Shown: piece after piece, positions 6,307 to 14,456 of the stretch | Position numbering within the stretch: the stretch's first letter is position 1 | How the letters are laid out: each line of letters opens with the position of its first letter | DNA from: Arthrobacter sp. | GTDB taxonomy: Bacteria; Actinomycetota; Actinomycetes; Actinomycetales; Micrococcaceae | DNA: 15,143 bases | Reading direction: 5' to 3' | Assembly: GCA_030146405.1 (NCBI GenBank) | Contig: JASLBS010000106.1 | Span: forward strand, 1-15,143 | Notes under the pieces: model-generated | What the model saw: the letters and a program-made list of their open reading frames with translations, nothing else | Databases searched by the model: none | Told to the model about the DNA's origin: nothing | Program-made: the position numbers and the translations under genes

Positions 6307-8511
6307 ATGGGAGCCATGACCGCTGACGCCACCGCGCACGAAGTCCCCGTCCCGCAGCCCGCCACGAAAGTGCCCCATCCGCGCACCCATCACGGCGATA
6401 CGTTCATCGATCCCTACGAATGGATGCGCGACAAGGAGAGCCCGGAACTCATCGAGTACCTCGAGCGCGAGAACGTGTACACGGAGGCGGTCACCCGCGG
6501 GCAGGAACCCCTCCGCGAGGCCATCTTCGCCGAGATCAAGGAACGGACTCAGGAGACGGACCTCTCGGTGCCTGCGCGCAAGAAGGGCTGGTGGTACTAC
6601 TCGCGCACGGAGGAGGGCAAGCAGTACGGCATCCAGTGTCGGGTGGCCGCCGAGGACACCGGCGACTCCCGCCGTGACTGGACACCGCCCGAGGTGGTGC
6701 CCGGTCGATCGATGGACGGCGAGCAGATCATGCTCGACGGCAACGAGCTCGCGGAGGGCAAGCCCTTCTTCTCCCTCGGCGGACTGTCCGTGACCGAGGA
6801 CGGCACCCTGCTCGCCTACTGCGAGGACAACGCGGGCGACGAGCGCTTCACGCTGCGCATCAAGGACCTCACGACCGGCGAGCTGCTTCCGGACGAAGTA
6901 CCGAACATCTTCTACGGGCTCGCGTTCTCCCCCGACGGCAGCCGCGTCTACTACACCGTCGTCGATGATTCCTGGCGTCCCTACCAGGTGCGGGTGCACA
7001 TTCTCGGCACCGCGGTGACCGACGACGTCGTCGTGTACCAGGAGGACGACGTCGCGATGTGGACCGGCTTCGAGGTGTCCGCGGACCGTTCGCAGCTCCT
7101 CATCAGCATCGGCTGCGCCGAGTACAGCGAGTACCGGGTGCTCGATCTCGCGCGACCCGAGAACGGCGTCACCACACTGATCTCCCGCGACGAGCGGATC
7201 CTGTACGACGCCGAGCCGCTCACGATCGACGGTGCGCGCTTCTACCTGGTGACCCACGACCGGGACGCGAAGAACTCGATGGTGTCCCTCGTTGCCGCGG
7301 ATCAGCTCACCCGGCCGCTGGACGAGCAGGAATGGGCCACCGTGATCCCGCACGATGACGCCGTTCGCATCAACGGTGCGACCCTCACGAGCACGCACCT
7401 GGTGCTCTCGGTGCGGAAGAACACGATCGAGCGCGTCCAGGTGGTCCCACTCGCCGGTCTCGCGACGGCGGACCAGGAGCTTCCAACGGAACCTGATTTC
7501 GACGAGGAGCTGTTCACCTGCAGCCTCGCCAACGCCGAGTTCGACTCCCCGATCATCCGGTTGTCCTACACCTCCTACCTCACCCCGCCACGCGTCTACG
7601 ACTACGTCCTCGAGGACAGCACGCTGGAGCTCCGCAAGGAGACCGAGGTGCGCGGTGAGTACCATCCGGATCAGTACGTCGCCGAACGGCAGTGGGCGCC
7701 CGCAGCCGACGGCACGTTGATCCCGCTCTCGGTCATCCGTCGTGCCGAGCTCGCCCAGGACGGCACGAATCCGGCCGTGATCTACGCCTACGGCAGTTAC
7801 GAGGCCAGCATGGATCCGGCCTTCTCGATCGCCCGACTGTCACTGCTGGATCGCGGCATCGTCTACGTCACCGCGCACGTCCGCGGTGGCGGCGAGATGG
7901 GCCGGAGCTGGTACGACCAGGGCAAGAAGCTCGCCAAGAAGAACACCTTCACCGACTTCGTGGATGCCACCACGTATCTCGGCACCTCGGGTTGGGTGAA
8001 CCCCCACCGGATCGCAGCGATCGGCGGATCCGCCGGTGGCCTGCTCATGGGCGCCGTCGCGAACCTCGCCCCGGAGAAGTACCGCTCGATCGTGGCGCAG
8101 GTACCCTTCGTGGACGCGCTCACCACCATCCTGGATCCTGAGTTGCCGCTCTCCGCCCTCGAGTGGGAGGAATGGGGTAACCCCATCACCGATCCCGACG
8201 TCTACCGCTACATGAAGGAGTACACGCCCTACGAGAACGTACGGCCCGTGGCCTATCCCAGGATCGCCGCCGTCACGAGCTACAACGACACCCGGGTGCT
8301 CTATGTGGAACCCGCGAAATGGGTGGCACAGCTGCGGGAGACCACCACCGGCAGCGAACCGATCGTCCTGAAGACCGAGATGGACGGCGGACACGGCGGA
8401 GCCAGTGGGCGCTACTCCCGCTGGCGGGACGTCGCATGGGACTACGCGTTCACCGCGGACGCGCTCGGGGCCGTCGACGTACTGGCGCGTTCCACCAGCT
8501 CCGTGGAGTAG
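6307..8511 (+). CDS. ptrB: Oligopeptidase B (S9 family serine peptidase, protease II)
   Basis: A 734-residue cytosolic peptidase that cuts short peptides after Arg or Lys. The N-terminal part begins with PHPRTHHGDTFIDPYEWMRD, followed by a beta-propeller that screens substrate size. The C-terminal alpha/beta-hydrolase domain has YAYGSYEASMDPAF, AHVRGGGEMGRSWYDQGK and the catalytic triad Ser575 (GGSAGG), Asp661 (NDTRV) and His696 (GGHGG). The spacing nearly equals that of enterobacterial OpB (Ser532, Asp617, His652). The P1-specificity pair Glu576/Glu578 of that enzyme corresponds to Glu619 and Glu621 in LEWEEWGNP, which supports OpB over prolyl oligopeptidase. The start is uncertain: ATG at 6307 (GAGGAGG 14 nt before) or 6316. 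The stop lies within the end of the converging regulator gene. Confidence 0.92.
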   Translation: MGAMTADATAHEVPVPQPATKVPHPRTHHGDTFIDPYEWMRDKESPELIEYLERENVYTEAVTRGQEPLREAIFAEIKERTQETDLSVPARKKGWWYYSRTEEGKQYGIQCRVAAEDTGDSRRDWTPPEVVPGRSMDGEQIMLDGNELAEGKPFFSLGGLSVTEDGTLLAYCEDNAGDERFTLRIKDLTTGELLPDEVPNIFYGLAFSPDGSRVYYTVVDDSWRPYQVRVHILGTAVTDDVVVYQEDDVAMWTGFEVSADRSQLLISIGCAEYSEYRVLDLARPENGVTTLISRDERILYDAEPLTIDGARFYLVTHDRDAKNSMVSLVAADQLTRPLDEQEWATVIPHDDAVRINGATLTSTHLVLSVRKNTIERVQVVPLAGLATADQELPTEPDFDEELFTCSLANAEFDSPIIRLSYTSYLTPPRVYDYVLEDSTLELRKETEVRGEYHPDQYVAERQWAPAADGTLIPLSVIRRAELAQDGTNPAVIYAYGSYEASMDPAFSIARLSLLDRGIVYVTAHVRGGGEMGRSWYDQGKKLAKKNTFTDFVDATTYLGTSGWVNPHRIAAIGGSAGGLLMGAVANLAPEKYRSIVAQVPFVDALTTILDPELPLSALEWEEWGNPITDPDVYRYMKEYTPYENVRPVAYPRIAAVTSYNDTRVLYVEPAKWVAQLRETTTGSEPIVLKTEMDGGHGGASGRYSRWRDVAWDYAFTADALGAVDVLARSTSSVE

Positions 8512-9521
8512 ATGACGGGCTCCGGGTGCGAGCCCGGGGCCTCGATCTCCTCGAGGAGCATGACACCGGCCTGGACGGCCATCCGCATGATGGACTGCGT
8601 GATGCTGGTCAGCGGCGTGGCTGCGGTCTCGGCGACGGCATGGTTGTCGTACCCCATCAGGGCCACGTCCCCGGGCACTGTCCTGCCCGCGTCCTGGATC
8701 GCCTCCAGGACGCCGAGAGCCATGAGGTCCGATGCCGCGAAGATGCCGTCGATCTCGGGGTCCTCGGCCAGTAGCCGGCGGGCAGCCACGGCAGCGCCCT
8801 CCGTGGTGAAGTCCGCGTGGACCACGCGCCCGCCCTCGATCCCCGAATCGGCGAGGCCCGCTTCCCACCCGCGGAGGCGGTCCACGGCAGCCGTCATGTC
8901 AGCGGGGCCCGCGACGGTCGCCAGGTGACGTCGGCCTATCCCGGCCAGGTGGAGGGCAGCGAGGCGGCCGCCCTGCACGTTGTCGGTATCCACATAGGTG
9001 ACCTTCGACGTGGTGTCCCACGGACGCCCGATGAAGATGGTGGGGAGACCGGTCTCCGCGAGTGACCTCGCCCACGCATCGCCCTCGTGGTGCGAGACCA
9101 CGATCGCCCCGTCCACGTGCCCGCCCCGCAGGTAGCGCAGGGTGCGGGTGGAGTCACCCCCGGTCCTCGACATCAGGAGCACCAACTGGACGTCGGTCTC
9201 CCGGAGCGCTTCGGTGACACCCGTGATCACGACGGCGAAGAAAGGATCCACCATCACGCGCACATCGGGTTCAGGGATGACCAGCGCTATCGAGGACGTC
9301 CTCCGCGTGACCAGGCTGCGGGCTGCCCGGTTGGGGATGTACCCGAGGTCCGCCACCGCCCGGTCCACTGCGGCCTGGGCTGCCGCGCTGACCCGCTCCC
9401 CGCCGTTGATGGCGCGTGATGCCGTGGACCGGGACACCCCTGCGGCGACTGCGAGATCCTCCAGCGTGGGGCTCGGGGCGCGATGCACCTGGCGATCGGC
9501 CCGCCGGCGGGGACTGTTCAT
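8442..9521 (-). CDS. cebR: LacI-family repressor of the cello-oligosaccharide operon (CebR/CelR-like)
   Basis: A 359-residue LacI-family protein: basic N-terminal tail, helix-turn-helix at about 19-39 (LEDLAVAAGVSRSTASRAIN), hinge region with YIPNRAARSLVTRRT (61-75), then the sugar-binding domain ending ALMGYDNHAVAETAATPLTSI. The VSRSTASRAIN and NRAARSLVTRRT segments resemble CebR/CelR proteins, which bind TGGGAGCGCTCCCA and are released by cellobiose. Two such boxes lie before the operon. The ATG at 9521 shares its A with the beta-glucosidase stop (TGATG), so translation is coupled and the regulator is the last gene of the operon it probably represses. The 3' end overlaps ptrB by 70 bp. A longer open frame to 9695 lies inside the glucosidase gene and is not credible as coding. 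Confidence 0.88.
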   Translation of the reverse strand: MNSPRRRADRQVHRAPSPTLEDLAVAAGVSRSTASRAINGGERVSAAAQAAVDRAVADLGYIPNRAARSLVTRRTSSIALVIPEPDVRVMVDPFFAVVITGVTEALRETDVQLVLLMSRTGGDSTRTLRYLRGGHVDGAIVVSHHEGDAWARSLAETGLPTIFIGRPWDTTSKVTYVDTDNVQGGRLAALHLAGIGRRHLATVAGPADMTAAVDRLRGWEAGLADSGIEGGRVVHADFTTEGAAVAARRLLAEDPEIDGIFAASDLMALGVLEAIQDAGRTVPGDVALMGYDNHAVAETAATPLTSITQSIMRMAVQAGVMLLEEIEAPGSHPEPVIYSTELVERASTSTAPSASAVNA

Positions 9522-10990
9522 CACCTCGACAATACGACACCCACTTCCCCGTCCGTGGACGTATTCGTGGTCGCAGGAACGGCGTTGGCCGCTGCGACAC
9601 CCGCGTACCAGAGAGCACTGGCCTTCGGGATGCGCTCCTGTGTGTCGTAGTCCACACGCACCAGACCGAAGCGCTGGTGGTACCCCCAGGCCCATTCGAA
9701 GTTGTCCATGAGGGACCAGGCGAGATAGCCGCGAAGATCCACGCCGTCATCGATCGCGTCCTTCATGGCCCGTACATGGACGTCGAAGAATCCGAGGCGG
9801 TCCTGGTCGTCCACGAACCCGGACTCGTCCGGGACGTCGTTGTACGCAGCACCGTTCTCCGTGACATAGAGCGGTATTCCGGCGGCGCCGGTGTACTCGT
9901 CCTGCAGCCGGTTGAGGAGTCGGCGCAGGCCGTCGGGCTGGACCTCCCAGCCCATGGCCGTGACCGGGAGTCCGCGCGGCACGGAGCGGACACCGTGCGC
10001 TGCCACGTAGGGCGAGGACACCGGGCGGTCGAGCGGCGCATGCCCCTCCTGCGGTACCGCCTCGTCCGCCGGCATCGTCGTCACGGCCTCCCCGTGGTAG
10101 TAGTTCACGCCCAGCACGTCGATCGGCGTTCCGATGATGTCGAGATCCCCTGGACGGATGTGATCCGCGAACCCGAGGTGCTCCACGTCCCGGAGGACGT
10201 CCTCCGGATAGGATCCGCGCAGCACCGGGTCCAGGAAGATGCGGTTGAACTGCCCGTCGATCCGCCGGGCAGCATCGCGATCCGCCTCGCTCGAGGGGTC
10301 CAGGGGGTCGGGAACCGTGAGGTTGAGCGTGATGCCGAGGGTCGCGTCGGCGTCCCGCTCGCGCAGCTCCTGCGTGGCGAGGCCGTGCCCGAGGAGCAGG
10401 TGGTGTGCTGCTGCGAGCGCCGCCGTCGGTTCCTGCCGCCCGGGTGCATGCACCCCCGCGGCGTAGCCGAGGAATGCAGCACACCAGGGTTCGTTGAGCG
10501 TGGTCCATACCCGGACGCGGTCGCCGAGGGCTTCGTGCATCACCGCGGCATAGTCGGCGAACCGGTAGGCGGTCTCCCGGTTGGTCCACCCGCCCCGATC
10601 CTCGAGGGCCTGCGGGAGGTCCCAGTGGTACAGGGTGAGCCAGGGCTTGATCCCCGCTTCGAGGAGCTGATCCGTGAGCGCAGAGTAGAAAGCGATACCC
10701 TCCGCGTTCGGGGTGACTCCGTCCGGCATGCAGCGTGACCACGAGGTGGAGAAGCGGTAGGCCTGCAGATTGAGGCGTCGCATGAGGGCCACGTCCTCGG
10801 CCGAGCGGTGATAGTGGTCGCACGCCACGTCGCCGTTGTGGGTATCGGCCACAGCTCCGGGCACACGGGCGAAAGTGTCCCAGATGGACGGGCCCCTGCC
10901 GCCCTCCTGGGCTGCACCCTCGATCTGGTAGGCGGCTGTCGCGGCCCCCCAGAGAAAACCCTCGGGAAAGGTGATATCGGTACTGCTCAT
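9521..10990 (-). CDS. GH1 family beta-glucosidase, cytoplasmic
   Basis: A 489-residue glycoside hydrolase family 1 enzyme at full family length, without signal peptide. It would hydrolyse imported cellobiose or short cello-oligosaccharides to glucose. The N-terminal GH1 signature FLWGAATAAYQIEGA is at 12-26. The acid/base Glu167 lies in TLNEP and the nucleophile Glu378 in YVTENGAAYND; the C-terminal WSLMDNFEWAWGY (425-437) forms the glucose-binding subsite. It equals bglC of the Streptomyces ceb cluster in position. The ATG overlaps the permease stop as ATGA, with AAGGAG 10 nt before, and its TGA overlaps the regulator start. A 6-phospho-beta-glucosidase is unlikely because import is by an ABC transporter, not a PTS. 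Confidence 0.94.
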   Translation of the reverse strand: MSSTDITFPEGFLWGAATAAYQIEGAAQEGGRGPSIWDTFARVPGAVADTHNGDVACDHYHRSAEDVALMRRLNLQAYRFSTSWSRCMPDGVTPNAEGIAFYSALTDQLLEAGIKPWLTLYHWDLPQALEDRGGWTNRETAYRFADYAAVMHEALGDRVRVWTTLNEPWCAAFLGYAAGVHAPGRQEPTAALAAAHHLLLGHGLATQELRERDADATLGITLNLTVPDPLDPSSEADRDAARRIDGQFNRIFLDPVLRGSYPEDVLRDVEHLGFADHIRPGDLDIIGTPIDVLGVNYYHGEAVTTMPADEAVPQEGHAPLDRPVSSPYVAAHGVRSVPRGLPVTAMGWEVQPDGLRRLLNRLQDEYTGAAGIPLYVTENGAAYNDVPDESGFVDDQDRLGFFDVHVRAMKDAIDDGVDLRGYLAWSLMDNFEWAWGYHQRFGLVRVDYDTQERIPKASALWYAGVAAANAVPATTNTSTDGEVGVVLSR

Positions 10991-11901
10991 CCTTTGACTG
11001 CTCCTTGCATGATTCCTGAGACGAGTTGGCGTCCCGCTACTGCGAAGAGGATCAGCAGGGGGATGGTGGAGAGCACGGCTCCGGCGAGCACGATCGAGTA
11101 GTCGACGAAGTGCGCCGCCTGCAGCAGCTGCAGTGCCACCGGGAGGGTGGGATTGGAGGGATCGAGCACGATGAACGGCCAGAAGAAGTTGGTCCAGGTT
11201 GCCACGAACGTGAAGAGGGCGAGCATCGCCGCCGCCGGCCGCGCCGCGGGAAGTCCCACGAACCAGAAGGCCTGGATCATGGAGGCGCCGTCGATGCGTA
11301 CCGCTTCGATCAGCTCATCGGGGAGGGCATCCTTCAGGTACTGCGTCATCCAGAACACGCCGAAGGCGGTGACGACTCCCGGAACGATCACGGCCCAGAG
11401 GGATCCCGTCCAGCCGAGTCGGGCCATGACGATGAAGAGCGGCACCACACCGAGTTGCGTGGGAACCGCCATCGTGGCGATCACGAAGACCAGCAGGGCC
11501 TTGCTCCCGCGGAAGCGTAGCTTGGCGAACGCGAACCCCGCCAGGGTGGAGAACAGCACCACGGACGCCGCCGTGACGGTGGAGACGATGATGCTGTTGC
11601 CGAGGGCCTTCCAGAAGGGGATGCTGTCCAGCACCGTGGAGGCGTTGGCGAGGAAGTTACCGCCCGGGATCAGTGGGACGCCCCTGCTGATCACGGAACT
11701 GTCATGGCTACCGACGAGGAAGGACCACCACAGGGGGAAGAGTGAACCGAGGATCACGGCACCGAGGAATCCGTAGGTCAGGAAACCCGGCCGGCGCATC
11801 GATCCGCCGCCGCGGCCACGGCGCCCGGAACCCAGGCCTCGCTGGGCGGCTCGCGCCGCACCACTGCCTGCCGTCTGCGCGATCATGGGGATGGAAGTCA
11901 T
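10987..11901 (-). CDS. cebG: CUT1 sugar ABC transporter permease, MalG/CebG type
   Basis: A 304-residue inner-membrane permease with about six transmembrane segments, forming a heterodimer with the neighbouring permease. An unusually Gly/Arg-rich, low-complexity N-terminal tail (about 1-38) precedes the first helix. The ABC-permease EAA loop, which contacts the ATPase, is at 199-206 (EAVRIDGA) followed by LPAARPA. The C-terminus ends in QLVSGIMQGAVKG, typical of MalG-type subunits. The start at 11901 is fixed by AAGGAGG 6 nt upstream and an ATGA overlap with the preceding gene; a Met at residue 35 is an alternative. The longer frame to 12783 is a shadow of the partner permease. Confidence 0.9.
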   Translation of the reverse strand: MTSIPMIAQTAGSGAARAAQRGLGSGRRGRGGGSMRRPGFLTYGFLGAVILGSLFPLWWSFLVGSHDSSVISRGVPLIPGGNFLANASTVLDSIPFWKALGNSIIVSTVTAASVVLFSTLAGFAFAKLRFRGSKALLVFVIATMAVPTQLGVVPLFIVMARLGWTGSLWAVIVPGVVTAFGVFWMTQYLKDALPDELIEAVRIDGASMIQAFWFVGLPAARPAAAMLALFTFVATWTNFFWPFIVLDPSNPTLPVALQLLQAAHFVDYSIVLAGAVLSTIPLLILFAVAGRQLVSGIMQGAVKG

Positions 11902-12887
11902 CGTCGTCCTCCTTGACTGGCGATACGGCGGGTGATCAGGAAGTTCGCCAGCGCGATGACCACGATGATCAGGAACAGGAGCCACGCCACGGCAGAGGCC
12001 CTGCCGAAGTTCCGCTGGCCCCAGCCGAGTTCCCAGATGTACATGGTGAGTGTCTGCCACTGGCGGTCGGCGCCGCCGAGGCCTGCCTGATCGAAGACCC
12101 TGGCTTCGTCGAAGATCTGGAGACCACCGATGGTGGCCGTGATCACCACGAAGATGACGGTGGGACGCAGCATCGGTACGGTGACGGAGAGGAACTGCCG
12201 GAGCCGTCCGGCTCCGTCGATCGTCGCGGCCTCGTAGACGTCCCTCGGGATCGCCTGCATGGCCGCGAGGAAGATCAGGGCGTTGTAGCCGGTCCAGCGG
12301 AAGTTGACCATCGTGGCGATGGCGAAATGGCTCGCGAAGGAATCCGCGTGCCAGCGGACCGGGTCCAGCCCTACCCCCATCAACAGCTCGTTGACCAGGC
12401 CTGCCTGGTCGGCGAAGAGGTTGTTGAAGATCAGCCCTACCGCCACCGGAGCCACCACGAAGGGCACCAGGACGCCCATCCGCCAGAACGTCTTGGCCCG
12501 CAGATTGGCGTCCAGCACCGCAGCGATCGCGATGGCGAGGACGACCTGGGGGACGGACGAGAGGAGGAAGATGCTGAACGTATTCCCTACCGCGTTCCAG
12601 AAGAACGGCTGCGCCAGCACGAACTGGAAGTTCTCGAGACCCGTGAACGCGCCCTGGCCGCCGATGAGGTTCCACTCGTGGAGCGAGACCCACGCCGTGT
12701 ACAGCAGTGGAAACAGCCCGGTGACGGCGAAGAGCAGGAAGAACGGTGAGATGTAGAGATACGGGGACAGCTTGACGTCCCACTTCGATACCTTCTGGGA
12801 GAAGGCAAGCCGCTTCACGCTCTTGCTGCGCGAAGCTCGCTGCTTCGTGTCGGGAGGTGGGGGTTGGACCCGGTCCGTGACGGCCAT
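11898..12887 (-). CDS. cebF: CUT1 sugar ABC transporter permease, MalF/CebF type
   Basis: A 329-residue permease. A basic, Pro-rich cytoplasmic tail (1-40) precedes the first helix (SPYLYISPFFLLFAVTGLFPLLYTAWVSL), and five further membrane segments follow. The EAA loop at 219-227 reads EAATIDGAG, then VTVPMLRP, matching MalF-type subunits. The start codon follows tandem stops of the binding-protein gene (TAA, TAG, then ATG), with no clear Shine-Dalgarno, so it is likely translated by coupling. Its stop overlaps the next start as ATGA. Cello-oligosaccharide specificity is inferred from the operon and its operators, not from this subunit. Confidence 0.9.
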   Translation of the reverse strand: MAVTDRVQPPPPDTKQRASRSKSVKRLAFSQKVSKWDVKLSPYLYISPFFLLFAVTGLFPLLYTAWVSLHEWNLIGGQGAFTGLENFQFVLAQPFFWNAVGNTFSIFLLSSVPQVVLAIAIAAVLDANLRAKTFWRMGVLVPFVVAPVAVGLIFNNLFADQAGLVNELLMGVGLDPVRWHADSFASHFAIATMVNFRWTGYNALIFLAAMQAIPRDVYEAATIDGAGRLRQFLSVTVPMLRPTVIFVVITATIGGLQIFDEARVFDQAGLGGADRQWQTLTMYIWELGWGQRNFGRASAVAWLLFLIIVVIALANFLITRRIASQGGRR

Positions 12888-12890
12888 CTA

Positions 12891-14183
12891 TTACAGAGCG
12901 CCCACAGCGGTGACGAACTTCTCCCAGGAGGAGTCGGGATCGTCGGTGTTGTCGACGTCGACGCGGGTGAGGGCCTGCTGCATCGCATCATTGATGGCGA
13001 AGTACTTCGGGCCCTTGAACGGGGTGACGTCCACGGCTGTCGCCCGGTTGGCAAGGATCTCGCCGGTAGGCGCGTCATTGAAGAAGGGATCGACCTGGCT
13101 CAGGAGCGTGTCACTCTCGAGCGCATCCACCTGGCTGGGGAACGTGCCCTTGGACTCGAACGCCTTGATCTGCTGCTCCGGTGCGGTCAGCCACTCGGCG
13201 AGTTTCTTGGCCTCGGCCTGGTTGGCACCCTGGGTGGGGACGGTCAGGTAGGACCCGCCCCAGTTGCCGCCACCGCCGGGGAACACGTCAGCGATGTCCC
13301 AGCCTTCCACGCCTTCCGCGTTGCCCTCGATGATGCCGAGCATCCAGCCCGGGCACAGCTTCGTCGCAAACGCGTCCGACTGGAAGCTCGCCACCCAGTC
13401 GTCCTCCCACTGGGTGAGGTGTGCGGACAGCCCATCCTCGACCGAGGCCTGCAGGACCTGCTCGTAGATGTCCTTGACCTCGGGGTTGTCCGTCGCCATG
13501 ACGGTGCCGTCGTCCTCCTCGTAGGCGTTCTGGACCTGGTTGATCATGCCCTGGTAGGTGGCTCCCGCGGAGTCGAACCAGGCAACGCCGTCGCTCGCGG
13601 CAACGAACTCCTTGCCGGTGTCGAAGTAGTCCTGCCAGGATCCCTCCAACAGCTCGGCGACCGACTCGCGATCGCTGGGTAGCCCCGCCTGCTCGAACAG
13701 GTCGGCGCGGTAGCAGACGCCCTGGGGCCCGACGTCGGTGCCGTACCCGATGAGTTGGCCGTCCTCCGTGGTCGCGGCCTCGGTCTTCCACTCCAACCAG
13801 CGGCCCTCCACAGCGGGATCGCTGAGGTCCGCGAATTGGTCGGGGTACTCCAGCAGCTCGGGCAGCCAGTCGACCTCGATGCCTTCGATGTCCGAAAGAC
13901 CTGAACCAGCGGCGAGCCGGGTGGTGAGGTTGTCGCGCGCCTCGTTGGACGTGGCGGCCTTCTTGTGCTGGATGGTGACGTTGGGGTTGAGTTCCTGGTA
14001 CTCGGCGAAGAGCTCCTCGTAGCCGAACTCGTTGAACGTGCCGACGGAGAGGGTGACATCCTCCGAGCCGGTCTCGCCTTCGACGCCGGCATTCTCCGAC
14101 GTACCGGAGCTGCAGGCGGAAAGTGTCAGGGCGAGGCAGGCGGCCGCGGCGGACAGTGCTGTGAAGCGTGTTCTGGGTTGCAC
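12891..14183 (-). CDS. cebE: Cello-oligosaccharide-binding lipoprotein of a CUT1 ABC transporter (CebE-like)
   Basis: A 430-residue membrane-anchored solute-binding protein. Signal peptide MQPRTRFTALSAAAACLALT with lipobox LSAC (lipidated Cys24), then a Ser/Gly/Glu-rich linker and a family-1 binding fold. Segments such as TLSVGTFNEFGYEELF, LAAGSGLSDIEGIEV and GYGTDVGPQGVCYRADLFEQAGLP look, from memory, much like Streptomyces CebE, which binds cellobiose and cellotriose. The start is a GTG at 14183 with AAAGGAG 6 nt before; a frame open to 14468 runs through the leader and operators and is rejected. It is the first gene of the operon, transcribed from the promoter at 14413-14441 with a leader of about 220 nt. 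It is only 3 nt from the permease gene. Confidence 0.9.
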   Translation of the reverse strand: MQPRTRFTALSAAAACLALTLSACSSGTSENAGVEGETGSEDVTLSVGTFNEFGYEELFAEYQELNPNVTIQHKKAATSNEARDNLTTRLAAGSGLSDIEGIEVDWLPELLEYPDQFADLSDPAVEGRWLEWKTEAATTEDGQLIGYGTDVGPQGVCYRADLFEQAGLPSDRESVAELLEGSWQDYFDTGKEFVAASDGVAWFDSAGATYQGMINQVQNAYEEDDGTVMATDNPEVKDIYEQVLQASVEDGLSAHLTQWEDDWVASFQSDAFATKLCPGWMLGIIEGNAEGVEGWDIADVFPGGGGNWGGSYLTVPTQGANQAEAKKLAEWLTAPEQQIKAFESKGTFPSQVDALESDTLLSQVDPFFNDAPTGEILANRATAVDVTPFKGPKYFAINDAMQQALTRVDVDNTDDPDSSWEKFVTAVGAL

Positions 14184-14206
14184 GAGTGACTCCTTTGTCA
14201 ATGTCT

Positions 14207-14224
14207 CCCCCGCACGTGCGGGGG
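14207..14224 (-). promoter_or_regulatory. Perfect 18-bp palindrome in the cebE leader
   Basis: CCCCCGCAC and GTGCGGGGG abut without a spacer. In the mRNA this would make a GC-rich hairpin about 12 nt before the AAAGGAG of cebE. There is no T-run after it on the minus strand (GAGACATTGAC), so it is not a plain terminator. It could be a leader control or mRNA-stabilising element, or a protein binding site. Confidence 0.5.
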
Positions 14225-14386
14225 AAGGGATCGAGCTTTTGGCGGGATACAGCCGGGCAGGGGCACCCGGCGCAGCCGGAGCGCCGCGTGTGCTCCCGGG
14301 AGGGAAGGGATGGCGAGGAACAGGGTTCTGAATCACGCCGGGACGGGGGCGGAGGGGACGATCTCCCACCATGATGTGCTCCTGGG

Positions 14387-14400
14387 TGGGAGCGCTCTCA
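14387..14400. promoter_or_regulatory. CelR/CebR-type operator, downstream box
   Basis: TGGGAGCGCTCTCA matches the published CelR/CebR box TGGGAGCGCTCCCA at 13 of 14 positions. It lies just downstream of the predicted transcript start of the cebE operon, where a bound repressor would block initiation or early elongation. Confidence 0.85.
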
Positions 14401-14412
14401 TGCGGTGACACC

Positions 14413-14441
14413 ATCCTGGATGTGACCTGTGGCACTGTCAA
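14413..14441 (-). promoter_or_regulatory. Promoter of the cebEFG-glucosidase-cebR operon
   Basis: A perfect -35 TTGACA at 14441-14436 and a -10 CAGGAT at 14418-14413 are 17 bp apart on the minus strand. Transcription would start near 14406, between the two CebR boxes. The -10 is weak compared with TATAAT but acceptable for an actinobacterium. Confidence 0.65.
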
Positions 14442-14442
14442 G

Positions 14443-14456
14443 TGGGAGCGCTTCCA
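14443..14456. promoter_or_regulatory. CelR/CebR-type operator, upstream box
   Basis: TGGGAGCGCTTCCA matches the CelR/CebR consensus at 13 of 14 positions and lies one base upstream of the -35 hexamer. Its centre is 56 bp from that of the other box, so two dimers, or a looped pair, could enclose the promoter. Confidence 0.85.

Noticed and set aside
9522..9695. Longer N-terminus of the CebR-like regulator
   Set aside because: The extra residues lie within the glucosidase coding end and have no HTH-family character; the TGATG junction gives a natural start.
11902..12783. 598-residue frame that includes the MalG-type permease
   Set aside because: The first 294 residues are an Arg-rich out-of-frame reading of the MalF-type permease gene.
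14203..14230. Sequence resembling one type I-E CRISPR repeat (GTCTCCCCCGCACGTGCGGG)
   Set aside because: There is a single copy only, with no second repeat at about 61 bp and no cas gene. Better explained as a leader hairpin.
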